A stretch of DNA of 58,456 nt from assembly GCF_030538695.1 (NCBI RefSeq), contig NZ_JAUNTN010000011.1, positions 58,552 to 117,007 of the forward strand. The letters run 5' to 3'. Positions within the stretch are counted from its first letter, which is position 1. Each line of letters starts with the position of its first letter. This document shows positions 17,920-30,747 of this stretch, one piece after another. The translations under genes and the position numbers were made by a program. The notes under the pieces were generated by a model, which searched no databases, was not told where the DNA came from, and saw only the letters and a program-made list of their open reading frames with translations. This stretch comes from Paracoccus sp. (in: a-proteobacteria). GTDB taxonomy: Bacteria > Pseudomonadota > Alphaproteobacteria > Rhodobacterales > Rhodobacteraceae.

Positions 17920-18628
17920 TCAGGCGTCAGACAGGGCCAGATCCAGCGCGGTTTCACAATGAATCAGGGTGCTGTCAAAGACCGGCACCGGAACATTGGT
18001 CGTATTCAGCAACATTCCAATTTCGGTGCAGCCAAGGATCAGGCTATCTGCCCCTTGCAGCGCCAGATCGGCAGCAATGGCTTCAAACTGCATCCGGCTG
18101 TCGTCACGGATCCGGTTCCGGCACAGCTCGTCATAAATGATATGGTGAATCCTGGCCCGCGACGTGACGTCTGGCAGAATGGGGGTCAGCCCCGCATGGC
18201 GCAAACGGGCGAGGTAGAAATCCTGTTCCATCGTAAAGGCAGTTGCCATCAGGCAAGGCGCGGCGCAAGCCAGCGTGAGCGATCCGGGCGGCGGTTGCAT
18301 CGGCGATATGCAGCAGCGGAATCGTGACCCCGGCCATCATCTGAGCGGCCAGCTTGTGCATGGTATTGGTGGCCAGCAGCAGAATATCGGCTCCGCCAGC
18401 CTGAAGCGCGTGGGCCTCACGGTTCAGAATGGCTGCCGCAGCACTCCAGTCATCAACCGCCTGCATCGCCGCGATGGGGGCGAAATCCAGCGAGCGGATC
18501 AGCAATTGCGGCGAATGAAGCCCGCCAAGCCGTTGGCGGGTCAGGTCGCATAAGGTCCGGTAATAGGTCAGCGTCGAGGCCGCCGACATGCCGCCGAGGA
18601 TTCCGATGGTCTGCACCATACCCTCCAT
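17920..18628 (-). pseudogene. Frameshifted aspartate/glutamate racemase family gene
   Basis: Two overlapping frames together make one racemase. The 5' part (from about 18628, or 18619) encodes IGILGGMSAAST and the motif LLLATNTMHKLA, and runs through ADATAARIAHAGLRR. The 3' part resumes with LMATAFTMEQDFYLARL and ends with ADSLILGCTEIGML. The join lies around 18250-18262, where a one-base change restores a continuous ~230-residue protein. A Thr in the first catalytic position and Cys in the second match the L-Asp/Glu-specific racemase type (YgeA-like). As written, translation stops within an aberrant tail. It is either a real pseudogene or a sequencing error. Confidence 0.85.
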
Positions 18629-19196
18629 AAAAGGCCGCCGCCCTCCTAAACAGGGTATTCAATACACATTCGCGGCAAGGCCGATCAACAGACCAAGCTT
18701 GCGCCCATGCACCGCAAAAAGGATCAGGCAATCACACTGTTGTCTGACATGGTTTCAACCCACGCCCCGGAATAGGGGGACTTGGCAAAAGGGACCACCC
18801 GGGGGCTGTTCTTGTGAATGGCGGCATCAGATCGACGAGCAGACCAACAAGTTCACGCCATTTCGCGTCGCGCGCCCGTGGCGAGGGGGCCGCATCCATC
18901 ACCGGCGTGTTTTCAGGCCGCTTTAGGTCTGGCGCGATTCAGAGACGGTCCCGCACAGGGGCCGAAGCCCACTTCAAACACCTGCTTCGATCTCTTTGGT
19001 GGACGTAAGCGTTGGCGTTCTGATCAGTCAGAATATCCAAATCAACGGAGCGACAGAGGAGGCAACCTGTTCTTCTTGCAGCGGATTTGCTGTTCCCCAC
19101 GCCCTCTCTGGTGGGACAATTTTGGGGCGATCTGTTCGGGCGCCTGATTTTTTCTTCCTGCCATATGTGCGTTCCCAGCCACAACCAGGCCCCTGA
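18629..19196. other. Gene-free stretch between racemase and clpA
   Basis: About 570 bases with no frame that looks like a gene. Several short frames exist on both strands. One minus-strand frame around 18780-18930 has coding-like composition but is closed by stops on both sides and is not recognised. No inverted-repeat ends, tRNA or transposase motif was seen. It may be decayed coding sequence. Confidence 0.5.
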
Positions 19197-19197
19197 C

Positions 19198-19227
19198 GAA
19201 AAGGCCCCGCCGGTTCAGCGGAGCCTT
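19198..19227 (-). terminator. Rho-independent terminator of clpA
   Basis: 10-bp stem AAGGCTCCGC/GCGGGGCCTT on the minus strand (one G:U pair), 7-base loop, then TTTTC. It lies just after the clpA stop at 19233. Confidence 0.85.
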
Positions 19228-19232
19228 CGGGT

Positions 19233-21551
<2,319 letters not shown>

Positions 21552-21659
21552 GGCGAGTCTCCTTCGGCGGGGCCGGGGTTTACTCTTGGCATGAAAACGT
21601 CAAGAAACCGTAAACCGCGACCGGATTTGTTGCATAGTTGTTCACCTGCGCCGCGGATT

Positions 21660-22403
21660 TCAAGCCGGGCGGAAATCATCCTTCATCTGCCGCAGCCGGG
21701 CAAAGACCTGCGCATCGGGGGCATCGGCCATGTCCAGCGCCCCGCGCAACGCCTCCACGCGCAGGAAAGGATTGGTTTTTCGCTCCTCGTCCAGCGTTGC
21801 GGGGGCGCAGGGGCGACCGGATTTCAGCCGCTCGGTTATGGCAGCATTTCCCGGCTCGATGGACAGGGCAAAGGCTGCATTACCTGCACAATAATCATGG
21901 CCGGAACAGACCAGCACATCCGGGGGCAGGGCGTTCAGGCGCGACAGGCTGGCCCACATCACCTGAGGGCGACCTTCGAACAGGCGGCCGCAGCCCATAG
22001 CCATCAGACTGTCGCCGGTAAAGACCAGCCCGGCATCCGGCAGGTAATAGGCGATATGGCCGATGGTATGGCCCGAAACATCAATGACCTTAGCCGGGGT
22101 TCCGGCCAGATCGAAGTGATCCCCCGGCGAGACAGCCAGATCCAGCGCGGGCAGGCGGGCGCCGTCCTGTGCATTGCCGATCACCTGCGCGCCGGTGGCG
22201 GCGACGAGTTCCGGCACGGCCTGAATGTGGTCGTCGTGGTGGTGGGTCAACGCAATCTGATCCAGCCGCCAGCCGCGTTCCGCCAGCGCCGCCAGCACCG
22301 GCGCGGCCTCGGGCGCGTCAATCAGGGCGGTGCGCTGGCCGTCATGGATCAGATAGGCATAGTTGTCGGCAAGACACCGCAGGGTCAGCAGGGTTACGGC
22401 CAT
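21660..22403 (-). CDS. gloB: Hydroxyacylglutathione hydrolase (glyoxalase II)
   Basis: A 247-residue metallo-beta-lactamase-fold enzyme that hydrolyses S-lactoylglutathione to lactate in methylglyoxal detoxification. The metal site THHHDDH spans residues 53-59; further ligands lie in SGHTIGH, FTGDSL and GHDYC. The C-terminal glutathione-binding part includes KTNPFLR. I place the start at ATG 22403, with GGAGG six bases before it, instead of the in-frame TTG six bases upstream. Divergent from the methyltransferase gene. Confidence 0.95.
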   Translation of the reverse strand: MAVTLLTLRCLADNYAYLIHDGQRTALIDAPEAAPVLAALAERGWRLDQIALTHHHDDHIQAVPELVAATGAQVIGNAQDGARLPALDLAVSPGDHFDLAGTPAKVIDVSGHTIGHIAYYLPDAGLVFTGDSLMAMGCGRLFEGRPQVMWASLSRLNALPPDVLVCSGHDYCAGNAAFALSIEPGNAAITERLKSGRPCAPATLDEERKTNPFLRVEALRGALDMADAPDAQVFARLRQMKDDFRPA

Positions 22404-22473
22404 TGGCAATCCTCCTTCGCAGCCATTACCCTAGCTTGCGGCCAAGTCGTGCGAGGCGCAACCGGAGGTTTGG

Positions 22474-23292
22474 ATGTATCAGGACGTGATCGCGCTGCGG
22501 CGCTTTTATTACCAGACCGCTTTGGGGCGGATGGTTCAGCGAATCCTGCGCGACCGACTGACCGCCTGGTGGCCGCCTGAAAGCCTGCGGCAGATGAGCG
22601 TGGCCGGGTTCGGCTTTGCCGCGCCGATGCTGCGGCCCTATCTGGAACCGGCGCGGCGGGTGATTGCACTGATGCCGGGGCAGCAAGGGGTGATGGGCTG
22701 GCCTGCGGGGCTGCCGAACCGCTCGGTTCTCTGCGATGAGGATTGCTGGCCGCTGGACACTGGCAGCATCGACCGGCTGGTGCTGCTGCATGGGCTGGAA
22801 ACGGCGCGTGATGCAGATGCGACACTGACCGAGGCGTGGCGGGTGCTGGGGCCGGGGGGGCGGATGCTGGTCATGGTGCCGAACCGGGCCGGGCTGTGGG
22901 CAAGGTCCGAGAAAACGCCGTTCGGGGCCGGGCGCAGCTATTCGGCAGGGCAGATCGAGGGCCAGTTGCGGGCTGCGGGTTTCGTGACTGAACGGCAGGC
23001 GGCAGCCCTGTATGTGCCGCCCTCGGACCGGCGATTCTGGCTGCGCACGGCGGGCTGGTGGGAAAAGACCGGCGCGGGAATCAGCCGGATGCTGGTCGCG
23101 GGCGTGGTGCTGGCCGAGGTCAGCAAGCAGATGCGGGCGCCGAACGGGCCGGGGCTGCGGGTCACGGTGCCAAGCCCGTTGCAGGTGCTTGGCGGCATGG
23201 CGCGACCGGCAGGGGCGCGGCCTGCGGCGAATCTGACCCCGGATCAGCGGCGCGAAATTAGCCCCCATACAGGCCCGCACACAAAGGTTTAG
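22474..23292 (+). CDS. Class I SAM-dependent methyltransferase-like protein
   Basis: A 272-residue protein with a methyltransferase-11 type core. The motif I region reads SVAGFGFAAPML, and the late motif is AWRVLGPGGRMLVMVPNRAGLW near residues 120-145. It pairs divergently with gloB, an arrangement I recall in other Rhodobacteraceae, but the methyl acceptor is unknown. The canonical GxGxG of motif I is weak (GFGFAA), so activity is not assured. The C terminus is Pro/Ala-rich. Confidence 0.8.
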   Translation: MYQDVIALRRFYYQTALGRMVQRILRDRLTAWWPPESLRQMSVAGFGFAAPMLRPYLEPARRVIALMPGQQGVMGWPAGLPNRSVLCDEDCWPLDTGSIDRLVLLHGLETARDADATLTEAWRVLGPGGRMLVMVPNRAGLWARSEKTPFGAGRSYSAGQIEGQLRAAGFVTERQAAALYVPPSDRRFWLRTAGWWEKTGAGISRMLVAGVVLAEVSKQMRAPNGPGLRVTVPSPLQVLGGMARPAGARPAANLTPDQRREISPHTGPHTKV

Positions 23293-23356
23293 CGCCACCA
23301 TGCGGATATGCGGCAAGACATTGTGCTGAAATGCTCTCATTTGCGTGTCCAAGAGG

Positions 23357-23385
23357 TTGCGACACGCGAAATCGCCTGCTAGACA
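23357..23385 (+). promoter_or_regulatory. Sigma-70 promoter of the atp operon
   Basis: TTGCGA (23357-23362), 17-base spacer, TAGACA (23380-23385). This TTGCGA/TAGACA pair resembles strong housekeeping promoters of Rhodobacteraceae. It leaves a leader of about 95 bases before atpH. Confidence 0.6.
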
Positions 23386-23488
23386 CCGCGAGAGATTTCC
23401 GAAGGCCCGTCCTTCGATCAACCGCCTCGCAACAGACCGCATGACTGCGGCCCGCCTGCGGGGCTTCGCGCAAACCGGAAGGATGACC

Positions 23489-24049
23489 GTGGCTAATTCT
23501 GCTTCGATTTCCGCAAATATTGCCGGGCGTTACGCGCAAGCCGTTTTCGATATTGCCAAAGAAGGTGGGGCGCTGGATGCGCTGTCCAGCCAGATCGACG
23601 ATCTTGGCCAGGCGCTGACCGACAGCCCCGACCTGCGGGCGGTGATCGATTCTCCGGTGCTGTCGCGTGAGGTTCAGGGACAGGCGATTGCTGCGCTGGC
23701 GGCCAAGATGGGGCTGTCGGACACGCTGAAAAATACGCTGGCGCTGATGGCGCAGAACCGGCGCTTGTTCGTGCTGCCGCAGCTTGTCGAGAAGCTGCGC
23801 GGCCTGATCGCGGATGCGCGCGGTGAAATCACCGCCGATGTGGTCAGTGCCGTGGAACTGAGCGCGGATCAAAAGAAAAAGCTGACCGAGACGCTGGCCG
23901 CCAAATCGGGCCGCACCGTCAAGCTGAACACCCGTGTTGATGCCGGCCTGATCGGCGGCATGATCGTTAAAATGGGCTCGCAGATGATCGACAGTTCGAT
24001 CAAATCCAAGCTCGCATCCCTTCAGAATGCTATGAAAGAGGTCGGATAA
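23489..24049 (+). CDS. atpH: ATP synthase F1 subunit delta
   Basis: A 186-residue OSCP/delta subunit, part of the peripheral stalk linking F1 to F0 b subunits. Recognised by [13 protein letters not shown] near the N terminus and by the C-terminal part [15 protein letters not shown] and the glycine-containing [16 protein letters not shown] favour the GTG at 23489, with GGAAGGA six bases before it, over the ATG at 23483, which would abut its ribosome site. First gene of atpHAGDC; the stop overlaps the atpA start by one base (TAATG). Confidence 0.94.
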   Translation: MANSASISANIAGRYAQAVFDIAKEGGALDALSSQIDDLGQALTDSPDLRAVIDSPVLSREVQGQAIAALAAKMGLSDTLKNTLALMAQNRRLFVLPQLVEKLRGLIADARGEITADVVSAVELSADQKKKLTETLAAKSGRTVKLNTRVDAGLIGGMIVKMGSQMIDSSIKSKLASLQNAMKEVG

Positions 24050-25584
24050 TGGGAATCCAGGCTGCCGAGATTTCGGCGATCCTCAAAGACCAGATCAAGA
24101 ACTTTGGCAAAGATGCCGAAGTTGCCGAGGTCGGTCAGGTGCTGTCCGTCGGTGACGGGATCGCCCGTGTCTATGGTCTGGACAATGTTCAGGCCGGTGA
24201 GATGGTCGAGTTTCCGGGCGGCATCCGCGGTATGGTGCTGAACCTTGAAACCGATAACGTCGGCGTCGTGATCTTTGGCGACGACCGCGAAATCAAAGAA
24301 GGCGACACCGTAAAGCGCACCCGCGCCATCGTGGACGTTCCGGTTGGTCCGGGCCTGCTGGGCCGCGTCGTGGACGCGCTGGGCAACCCGATCGACGGCA
24401 AAGGCCCGATCGAGGCGACCGAACGTCGCATCGCGGACGTAAAAGCACCCGGCATCATGCCGCGCAAATCGGTGCATGAACCGATGGCAACCGGCCTGAA
24501 ATCGGTTGACGCCATGATCCCGGTTGGCCGTGGTCAGCGGGAACTGATCATTGGGGACCGTCAGACCGGCAAGACCGCGATTGCGCTGGACACCATCCTG
24601 AACCAGAAAAACTACAACGGCCGCGAAGATGAAGGGATGAAAACCCTGCATTGCTTCTATGTCGCCGTTGGCCAGAAGCGTTCGACCGTGGCGCAGTTGG
24701 TGAAGAAGCTGGAAGAAACCGGCGCGATGGCCTACACGACCATCATCGCCGCGACCGCGTCAGAACCGGCGCCGATGCAATATCTGGCCCCCTATGCTGC
24801 GACCGCGATGGCGGAATATTTCCGCGACAACGGCAAAGATGCGCTGATCATCTATGACGACCTGTCCAAACAGGCCGTGGCTTACCGCCAGATGTCGCTG
24901 CTGCTGCGCCGTCCGCCGGGGCGCGAAGCCTATCCGGGCGACGTGTTCTATCTGCACTCGCGCCTGCTGGAGCGTTCGGCCAAGCTGAACGAGGACTTTG
25001 GTGCCGGTTCGCTGACCGCTCTGCCGATCATCGAAACGCAGGCGGGCGACGTGTCGGCCTATATCCCGACCAACGTCATCTCGATCACCGACGGCCAGAT
25101 CTTCCTGGAAACCGACCTGTTCTTCCAGGGTATCCGCCCGGCTGTGAACACGGGTCTGTCGGTGTCGCGCGTGGGTTCGTCCGCGCAAACCAATGCGATG
25201 AAGTCCGTCGCGGGTCCGGTCAAGCTGGAGCTGGCCCAGTATCGTGAAATGGCCGCCTTTGCGCAGTTCGGTTCCGATCTGGACGCCGCCACGCAAAAGC
25301 TGCTGAACCGTGGTGCGCGCCTGACCGAGCTGATGAAACAGCCGCAATATTCGCCGCTGACCAATGCGGAAATCGTTGCGGTGATCTATGCCGGGACGCA
25401 TGGCTATCTGGACGCGCTGCCGGTGCGCGAGGTCGGCAAATGGGAAGCGGGTCTGATCTCGTTCCTGCGCAACCAGCATCAGGACATTCTGGACTGGCTG
25501 ACCAAGGAAGATCCCAAAATCAAGGGGGACGCCGAAACCCGCCTGAAGGGTGTTCTTGACGCTTACGCCAAGACCTACGCCTGA
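24049..25584 (+). CDS. atpA: ATP synthase F1 subunit alpha
   Basis: A 511-residue non-catalytic nucleotide-binding subunit of F1. Walker A is GDRQTGKTA (about residues 169-177), Walker B is [12 protein letters not shown], and the alpha-specific segment [24 protein letters not shown] is complete. Length is typical. It alternates with beta in the catalytic hexamer. Highly expressed codon choice and a start fused to the atpH stop fit tight co-translation. Confidence 0.98.
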   Translation: MGIQAAEISAILKDQIKNFGKDAEVAEVGQVLSVGDGIARVYGLDNVQAGEMVEFPGGIRGMVLNLETDNVGVVIFGDDREIKEGDTVKRTRAIVDVPVGPGLLGRVVDALGNPIDGKGPIEATERRIADVKAPGIMPRKSVHEPMATGLKSVDAMIPVGRGQRELIIGDRQTGKTAIALDTILNQKNYNGREDEGMKTLHCFYVAVGQKRSTVAQLVKKLEETGAMAYTTIIAATASEPAPMQYLAPYAATAMAEYFRDNGKDALIIYDDLSKQAVAYRQMSLLLRRPPGREAYPGDVFYLHSRLLERSAKLNEDFGAGSLTALPIIETQAGDVSAYIPTNVISITDGQIFLETDLFFQGIRPAVNTGLSVSRVGSSAQTNAMKSVAGPVKLELAQYREMAAFAQFGSDLDAATQKLLNRGARLTELMKQPQYSPLTNAEIVAVIYAGTHGYLDALPVREVGKWEAGLISFLRNQHQDILDWLTKEDPKIKGDAETRLKGVLDAYAKTYA

Positions 25585-25593
25585 TGCGTTACG

Positions 25594-25619
25594 CCCCCGC
25601 CTCTTCCATGGTGCGGGGG
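25594..25619 (+). other. Hairpin between atpA and atpG
   Basis: Stem CCCCCGC/GCGGGGG (25594-25600 with 25613-25619), 12-base loop and no T tract, in the 109-base spacer between atpA and atpG. It could be an mRNA stability or processing element that tunes subunit ratios. Confidence 0.5.
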
Positions 25620-25693
25620 TGCCTGTCCGGGGCGCCTGTCGCCTTGATCCGGTCGGGCAAGCGCAAACCGTAATTCGCAAAGGGTGAGGGATC

Positions 25694-26563
25694 ATGCCAA
25701 GCCTTAAGGATCTGAAAAACCGGATCGGAAGCGTCAAGAATACGCGGAAGATCACCAAGGCGATGCAGATGGTCGCCGCTGCCAAGCTGCGCCGCGCGCA
25801 AGAGGCAGCCGAGGCCGCGCGTCCCTATGCCGACCGCATGGCCGCCGTCATGGGCGGGCTGACGGCTGCGGCTGCTGGCTCGGACACTGCGCCCCGCCTG
25901 CTGGCCGGAACCGGCAGCGATCAGCGGCATCTGCTGGTCGTGATGACCTCGGAACGGGGCCTGGCGGGGGGCTTTAACAGCTCAATCGTCAAACTGGCCC
26001 GGCAGCACGCCGAACGGCTGGCTGGCGAGGGCAAGGATGTCACCATCCTGACCGTCGGCAAAAAAGGCCGCGAGCAGCTTCGCCGCGATTATGGCGACAA
26101 GCTGATCGGCCATGTCGATCTGTCCGAAGTCAAGCGCATCGGCTATGACAACGCCCGCGGCATCGCGGAAGACGTGCTGAACCGTTTTGATGCGGGCGAA
26201 TATGACGTGGCGACGATTTTCTTCAACCGCTTCCAGTCGGTGATTTCGCAGGTGCCGACGGCACAGCAGATCATTCCGGCGGTGGTCGAGGAAGGGGCTG
26301 AAGCCTCCAGTCTTTATGACTATGAGCCGGGCGAGGAGGCCATTCTGGCCGATCTGCTGCCGCGCTCGGTCTCGACGCAAGTCTTCGCCGCGCTGCTGGA
26401 AAATGCCGCATCTGAACAGGGCGCGCGGATGACCGCCATGGATAACGCCACGCGCAACGCGGGCGATATGATCGACAAGCTGACGACCGAGTATAACCGC
26501 TCGCGTCAGGCCGCGATCACCAAGGAACTTATTGAAATCATTTCGGGCGCAGAGGCGCTCTAA
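25694..26563 (+). CDS. atpG: ATP synthase F1 subunit gamma
   Basis: A 289-residue central-shaft subunit that rotates inside the alpha3beta3 ring. The N-terminal coiled-coil [24 protein letters not shown] and C-terminal helix [21 protein letters not shown] are both canonical. The 109-base spacer before it is the longest in the operon. Normal length. Confidence 0.97.
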   Translation: MPSLKDLKNRIGSVKNTRKITKAMQMVAAAKLRRAQEAAEAARPYADRMAAVMGGLTAAAAGSDTAPRLLAGTGSDQRHLLVVMTSERGLAGGFNSSIVKLARQHAERLAGEGKDVTILTVGKKGREQLRRDYGDKLIGHVDLSEVKRIGYDNARGIAEDVLNRFDAGEYDVATIFFNRFQSVISQVPTAQQIIPAVVEEGAEASSLYDYEPGEEAILADLLPRSVSTQVFAALLENAASEQGARMTAMDNATRNAGDMIDKLTTEYNRSRQAAITKELIEIISGAEAL

Positions 26564-26578
26564 CGCAGGGGTAGATAG

Positions 26579-28000
<1,422 letters not shown>

Positions 28001-28009
28001 GGGGGCGAT

Positions 28010-28450
28010 ATGGCCGACACGATGCAGTTCGACCTTGTGTCGCCGGAACGGAACCTGCTGTCCGTCCCGGTGCGCGAGGTGCGCCTGCCGGGAACCGACG
28101 GTGATCTGACGGCGATGCCGGGCCATGCGTCCGCCATCGTCACGCTGCGCCCCGGTCTGGTCACGGTGATTGACGGTTCGGGCAACCAGACCGAATTCGC
28201 CGTGTCGGGTGGTTTTGCCGAGATCAACAATGAATCGGTGACGCTGCTGGCCGAGCGCGGGCTTCCCTGCGCCGAGATCACGCAAGAGGCGTATAACCTG
28301 ATGCTGGCCGATGCGCATAAGCAACGCGCTGCGGCCGAGCATCACGGGGCCGAAGGCGCGGTCGAAGCGGCAGTCAAGCTGCTGGCCGATATGGAAGCCC
28401 TTGGCACCCATATCGGGCTGGACCCGAAACAGGCAAACTTCCCCGAGTAA
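28010..28450 (+). CDS. atpC: ATP synthase F1 subunit epsilon
   Basis: A 146-residue epsilon subunit, part of the rotor and regulator of ATP hydrolysis. The N-terminal beta barrel (MQFDLVSPER, LPGTDGDLTAMPGHA) is clear. A helical C terminus follows, partly divergent from E. coli as usual in this group. It ends the F1 operon and is followed by a strong terminator. F0 genes (atpIBEF) are not in the window, consistent with the split arrangement of Rhodobacteraceae. Confidence 0.95.
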   Translation: MADTMQFDLVSPERNLLSVPVREVRLPGTDGDLTAMPGHASAIVTLRPGLVTVIDGSGNQTEFAVSGGFAEINNESVTLLAERGLPCAEITQEAYNLMLADAHKQRAAAEHHGAEGAVEAAVKLLADMEALGTHIGLDPKQANFPE

Positions 28451-28473
28451 TCGGGCATTTATGCGACATGATG

Positions 28474-28507
28474 ACACCCCGGCTGGTCCGGGGTGTTCAC
28501 TTTTTTA
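28474..28507 (+). terminator. Rho-independent terminator of the atp operon
   Basis: 9-bp stem ACACCCCGG/CCGGGGTGT (28474-28482 with 28488-28496), loop CTGGT, then TCACTTTTTT. Confidence 0.9.
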
Positions 28508-28572
28508 TTCAGCCTTTAGTGATTTCTTAGCTTTCTGCTGCTAGGCAGGACAGAACCAACGAACTGGCAAGA

Positions 28573-28923
28573 ATGATGCTACGCTTTTCACATCATGCAA
28601 TCGGGGTGCAGCAGGGGCGGCAGATCCTGTTTTCAGATTTTGAAAATGATGGCCCGATGTGGACCGGGAATGGGCCACGCCATGTCCGTGTGCATGTGCT
28701 GTTCCCACAGCCGTTTCTGGCAACGCCTGCCGTGCAACTATCCATGTCGATGTGGGATTCAGCCGGGGACAGCAATCAACGCGGGGATCTTTCGGCAGAA
28801 AACATCAGCGCCGAAGGCTTCGACATTATCTTCCGCACCTGGGGCGATTCGCGCATGGCACGGGTCCGCGCGGATTGGACGGCCATTGGTGCGGTGCCGC
28901 ATCTGGATCAATGGGATGTGTGA
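28573..28923 (+). CDS. H-type lectin domain protein
   Basis: A 116-residue protein that is almost entirely one H-type lectin domain, the fold of snail agglutinin and the discoidin C terminus, which binds GalNAc-like sugars as a trimer. Matching features are GRQILFSDFENDGPMW at residues 15-30, the aromatic strands in HVRVHVLFPQPF, and the closing FRTWGDSRMARVRADWTAIG. There is no signal peptide or membrane segment, so it would be cytoplasmic unless exported by an unusual route. It stands alone behind the atp terminator. Role unknown; the domain call is from memory of the family pattern. Confidence 0.75.
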   Translation: MMLRFSHHAIGVQQGRQILFSDFENDGPMWTGNGPRHVRVHVLFPQPFLATPAVQLSMSMWDSAGDSNQRGDLSAENISAEGFDIIFRTWGDSRMARVRADWTAIGAVPHLDQWDV

Positions 28924-29301
28924 AGGTCGGGCAAGGCGGCGGCAAGGGGGCTGAACTGAATATGGCGTGCATGAGCGGACTGTTTGCTGGCCGGTATCGG
29001 GTCTGAGGTTCCAAATCCGGGGTAGCAGCGGCGGGTTGCGATTGATAGGGTGCTGTTCGGCTTATGCCCGTGTGGCCGGAACGCGCGATCAACGGCTGCC
29101 TGATCCCGTGCGATGGGCGCGTTACCCCTTATAGTAGCGGAAAACTGGAAGCCAGATTATGAGTTTCAGCCTGCCTCTGCATAAACCATCATTTACCTGC
29201 CGGTTCATTTCCATGCAAGCCGAACAGATTTTTCCCAATGCCATTGATCTATAAGCGAAACCTTTTAGCGTCTTCGCTACGCCCGCTTTGCAAATCAGCG
29301 C
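28924..29301. other. Gene-free stretch after the lectin gene
   Basis: About 380 bases, AT-richer near 29130-29270. Only short frames without recognisable features; no convincing terminator or promoter. I see nothing else that can be named. Confidence 0.5.
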
Positions 29302-30069
29302 CTAGCTGCGCTCCAGATTGACGGCAATCAGGCCGGCGACCTCTGCCGGGTGGGTGATTGGCACCATATGGCCTGCGCCCGGCACGCTGGCGCGGCCGAC
29401 ATCGGGCAGGCGTTCGGCCAGTGCATCGACCACCGCATGAATCTGTGCCGGGCTGTCGCTGCCGGTGATGAGCAAAACCGGGGCGTCGATAGCTTCCAGT
29501 CGCCCTTCGGCCAACAGGTTGCAACTGTCCAGACGCATCGCCGGATCGGTTTCCATCACCAGCGGGATTTGTCGGATGGCCGCTTCACGCATCGGGGTGG
29601 GCAGCTTGTCAAAGGGCAGTCCGCCCCAATAGTTCATAAACACACGGGCCGCGTCTTCGTGATAGCCGGCGTTCAACCGAGCCTGCATCTGCTCGGCCAA
29701 CGCATTACCATCGGGGGCAGGGGCGGCGGCAAAAAACGTCGGTTCAATCAGGGTCAGGCTGCGAATGGCCTCGGGCGCGGCGACAGCGATGCGCAAGGCG
29801 ACCGTGGCCCCAAGAGAATGTCCGATCAGATCAACGGGGCGGTCAATCATCGCGGCCGCCAGCCGGGTGATCTGCGTGTGGTAATCAACCGCAGGATCGG
29901 GGGCGGGGCTGCGGCCATGTCCAGGGAAATCAAAGGCCCGCAGGTCCACACGGCCCGCCAGCCCCTCGGCAATCGGTCCCCAATAGGATGCGGTCCCCAT
30001 CATGCAATGCAAAGCCAGCGCGGGGCGGTCAGGATCACCCGGCCAGTGGCGCAGATGAACCCCGCTCAT
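29302..30069 (-). CDS. Alpha/beta hydrolase
   Basis: A 255-residue alpha/beta hydrolase with the nucleophile elbow GHSLGA (Ser) in the middle, an oxyanion/HG region LHCMMGTASYW near the N terminus, and the catalytic His in PGAGHMVPITHP. It hydrolyses an unknown ester or C-C substrate. The start is taken at ATG 30069, which overlaps the stop of the DsbA-like gene upstream (ATGA), so the two are translationally coupled and probably act together. Confidence 0.87.
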   Translation of the reverse strand: MSGVHLRHWPGDPDRPALALHCMMGTASYWGPIAEGLAGRVDLRAFDFPGHGRSPAPDPAVDYHTQITRLAAAMIDRPVDLIGHSLGATVALRIAVAAPEAIRSLTLIEPTFFAAAPAPDGNALAEQMQARLNAGYHEDAARVFMNYWGGLPFDKLPTPMREAAIRQIPLVMETDPAMRLDSCNLLAEGRLEAIDAPVLLITGSDSPAQIHAVVDALAERLPDVGRASVPGAGHMVPITHPAEVAGLIAVNLERS

Positions 30070-30659
30070 GCGGCAGCCAAATGCTGATCGAGGAAGGTCA
30101 GCCGGTCCTGCCCCCAAAACTTTGCGCCATCATCCACGACATAGAAAGGCGCACCGAACACCCCGGCCGCCACCGCCTGTTCCAGATTGCGGGCATAGGT
30201 TTCGGCACCGACGAACAACCCCCGGTCGGCCAGCGTCGGGTCGAAGCCGTGCGCGGCCAGAAGATCGCGGATCACCGCATCGTCGCTGATGTCGCGTTCT
30301 TCGGCCCAAACCGCGCGCAGAAAACCCTGAACCAGCGGCCCGACATCGCCCCCTTCGGCCTGCGCGGCGATGATCGCATAGGACGAAGGCGCGGTATTCA
30401 CCGGGAAATGCGCCGGATGCAGGTTCAGGGCCATCCCCAGATGCGCGGCCCAGCGGGGCAATTCCTGCAAGCGGTAGTCCTGCCGCGCCGGGTGGCGCTC
30501 GGCCAGAGGCTTGCCGCCGGTGCGGGCAAAAAGCTGCACCGCATCCAAGGGCTTATAGGTAATCGTGGCATCGTGGCGGGCGGCGATTTCCTCCAGCCGG
30601 TTGCCCGCCAGATAGCACCACGGGCTGATCGTGACGAAATAATAGTCGATATGTGCCAT
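30066..30659 (-). CDS. 2-hydroxychromene-2-carboxylate isomerase / DsbA-family protein
   Basis: A 197-residue thioredoxin-fold protein of the kappa-class GST/HCCA isomerase type. It begins IDYYFVTISPWCYLAGNRL, where SPWCY replaces the CXXC of true DsbA. The C-terminal GVFGAPFYVVDD motif with its cis-proline is canonical. Such enzymes isomerise chromene carboxylates in naphthalene breakdown or act as glutathione-dependent isomerases. First gene of a two-gene unit with the hydrolase. No aromatic pathway genes are adjacent, so the substrate is open. Confidence 0.87.
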   Translation of the reverse strand: MAHIDYYFVTISPWCYLAGNRLEEIAARHDATITYKPLDAVQLFARTGGKPLAERHPARQDYRLQELPRWAAHLGMALNLHPAHFPVNTAPSSYAIIAAQAEGGDVGPLVQGFLRAVWAEERDISDDAVIRDLLAAHGFDPTLADRGLFVGAETYARNLEQAVAAGVFGAPFYVVDDGAKFWGQDRLTFLDQHLAAA

Positions 30660-30676
30660 TCACGCCCTCCTAGGAT

Positions 30677-30705
30677 TTGCCCGCAGGCTAACGTGGTGCT
30701 AATCC
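30677..30705 (+). promoter_or_regulatory. Candidate promoter of prs
   Basis: TTGCCC (30677-30682), 17-base spacer, TAATCC (30700-30705), 42 bases before the prs ATG, which has an AAGGAA ribosome site. Confidence 0.4.
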
Positions 30706-30747
30706 GGCTGCAATCGACCTGTATTCTGCCTTGCAAGGAATCCCCCG

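Noticed and set aside
28826..29092. Minus-strand 88-codon frame over the lectin 3' end.
   Set aside because: Pro/Ser/Arg-rich shadow composition without ribosome site.
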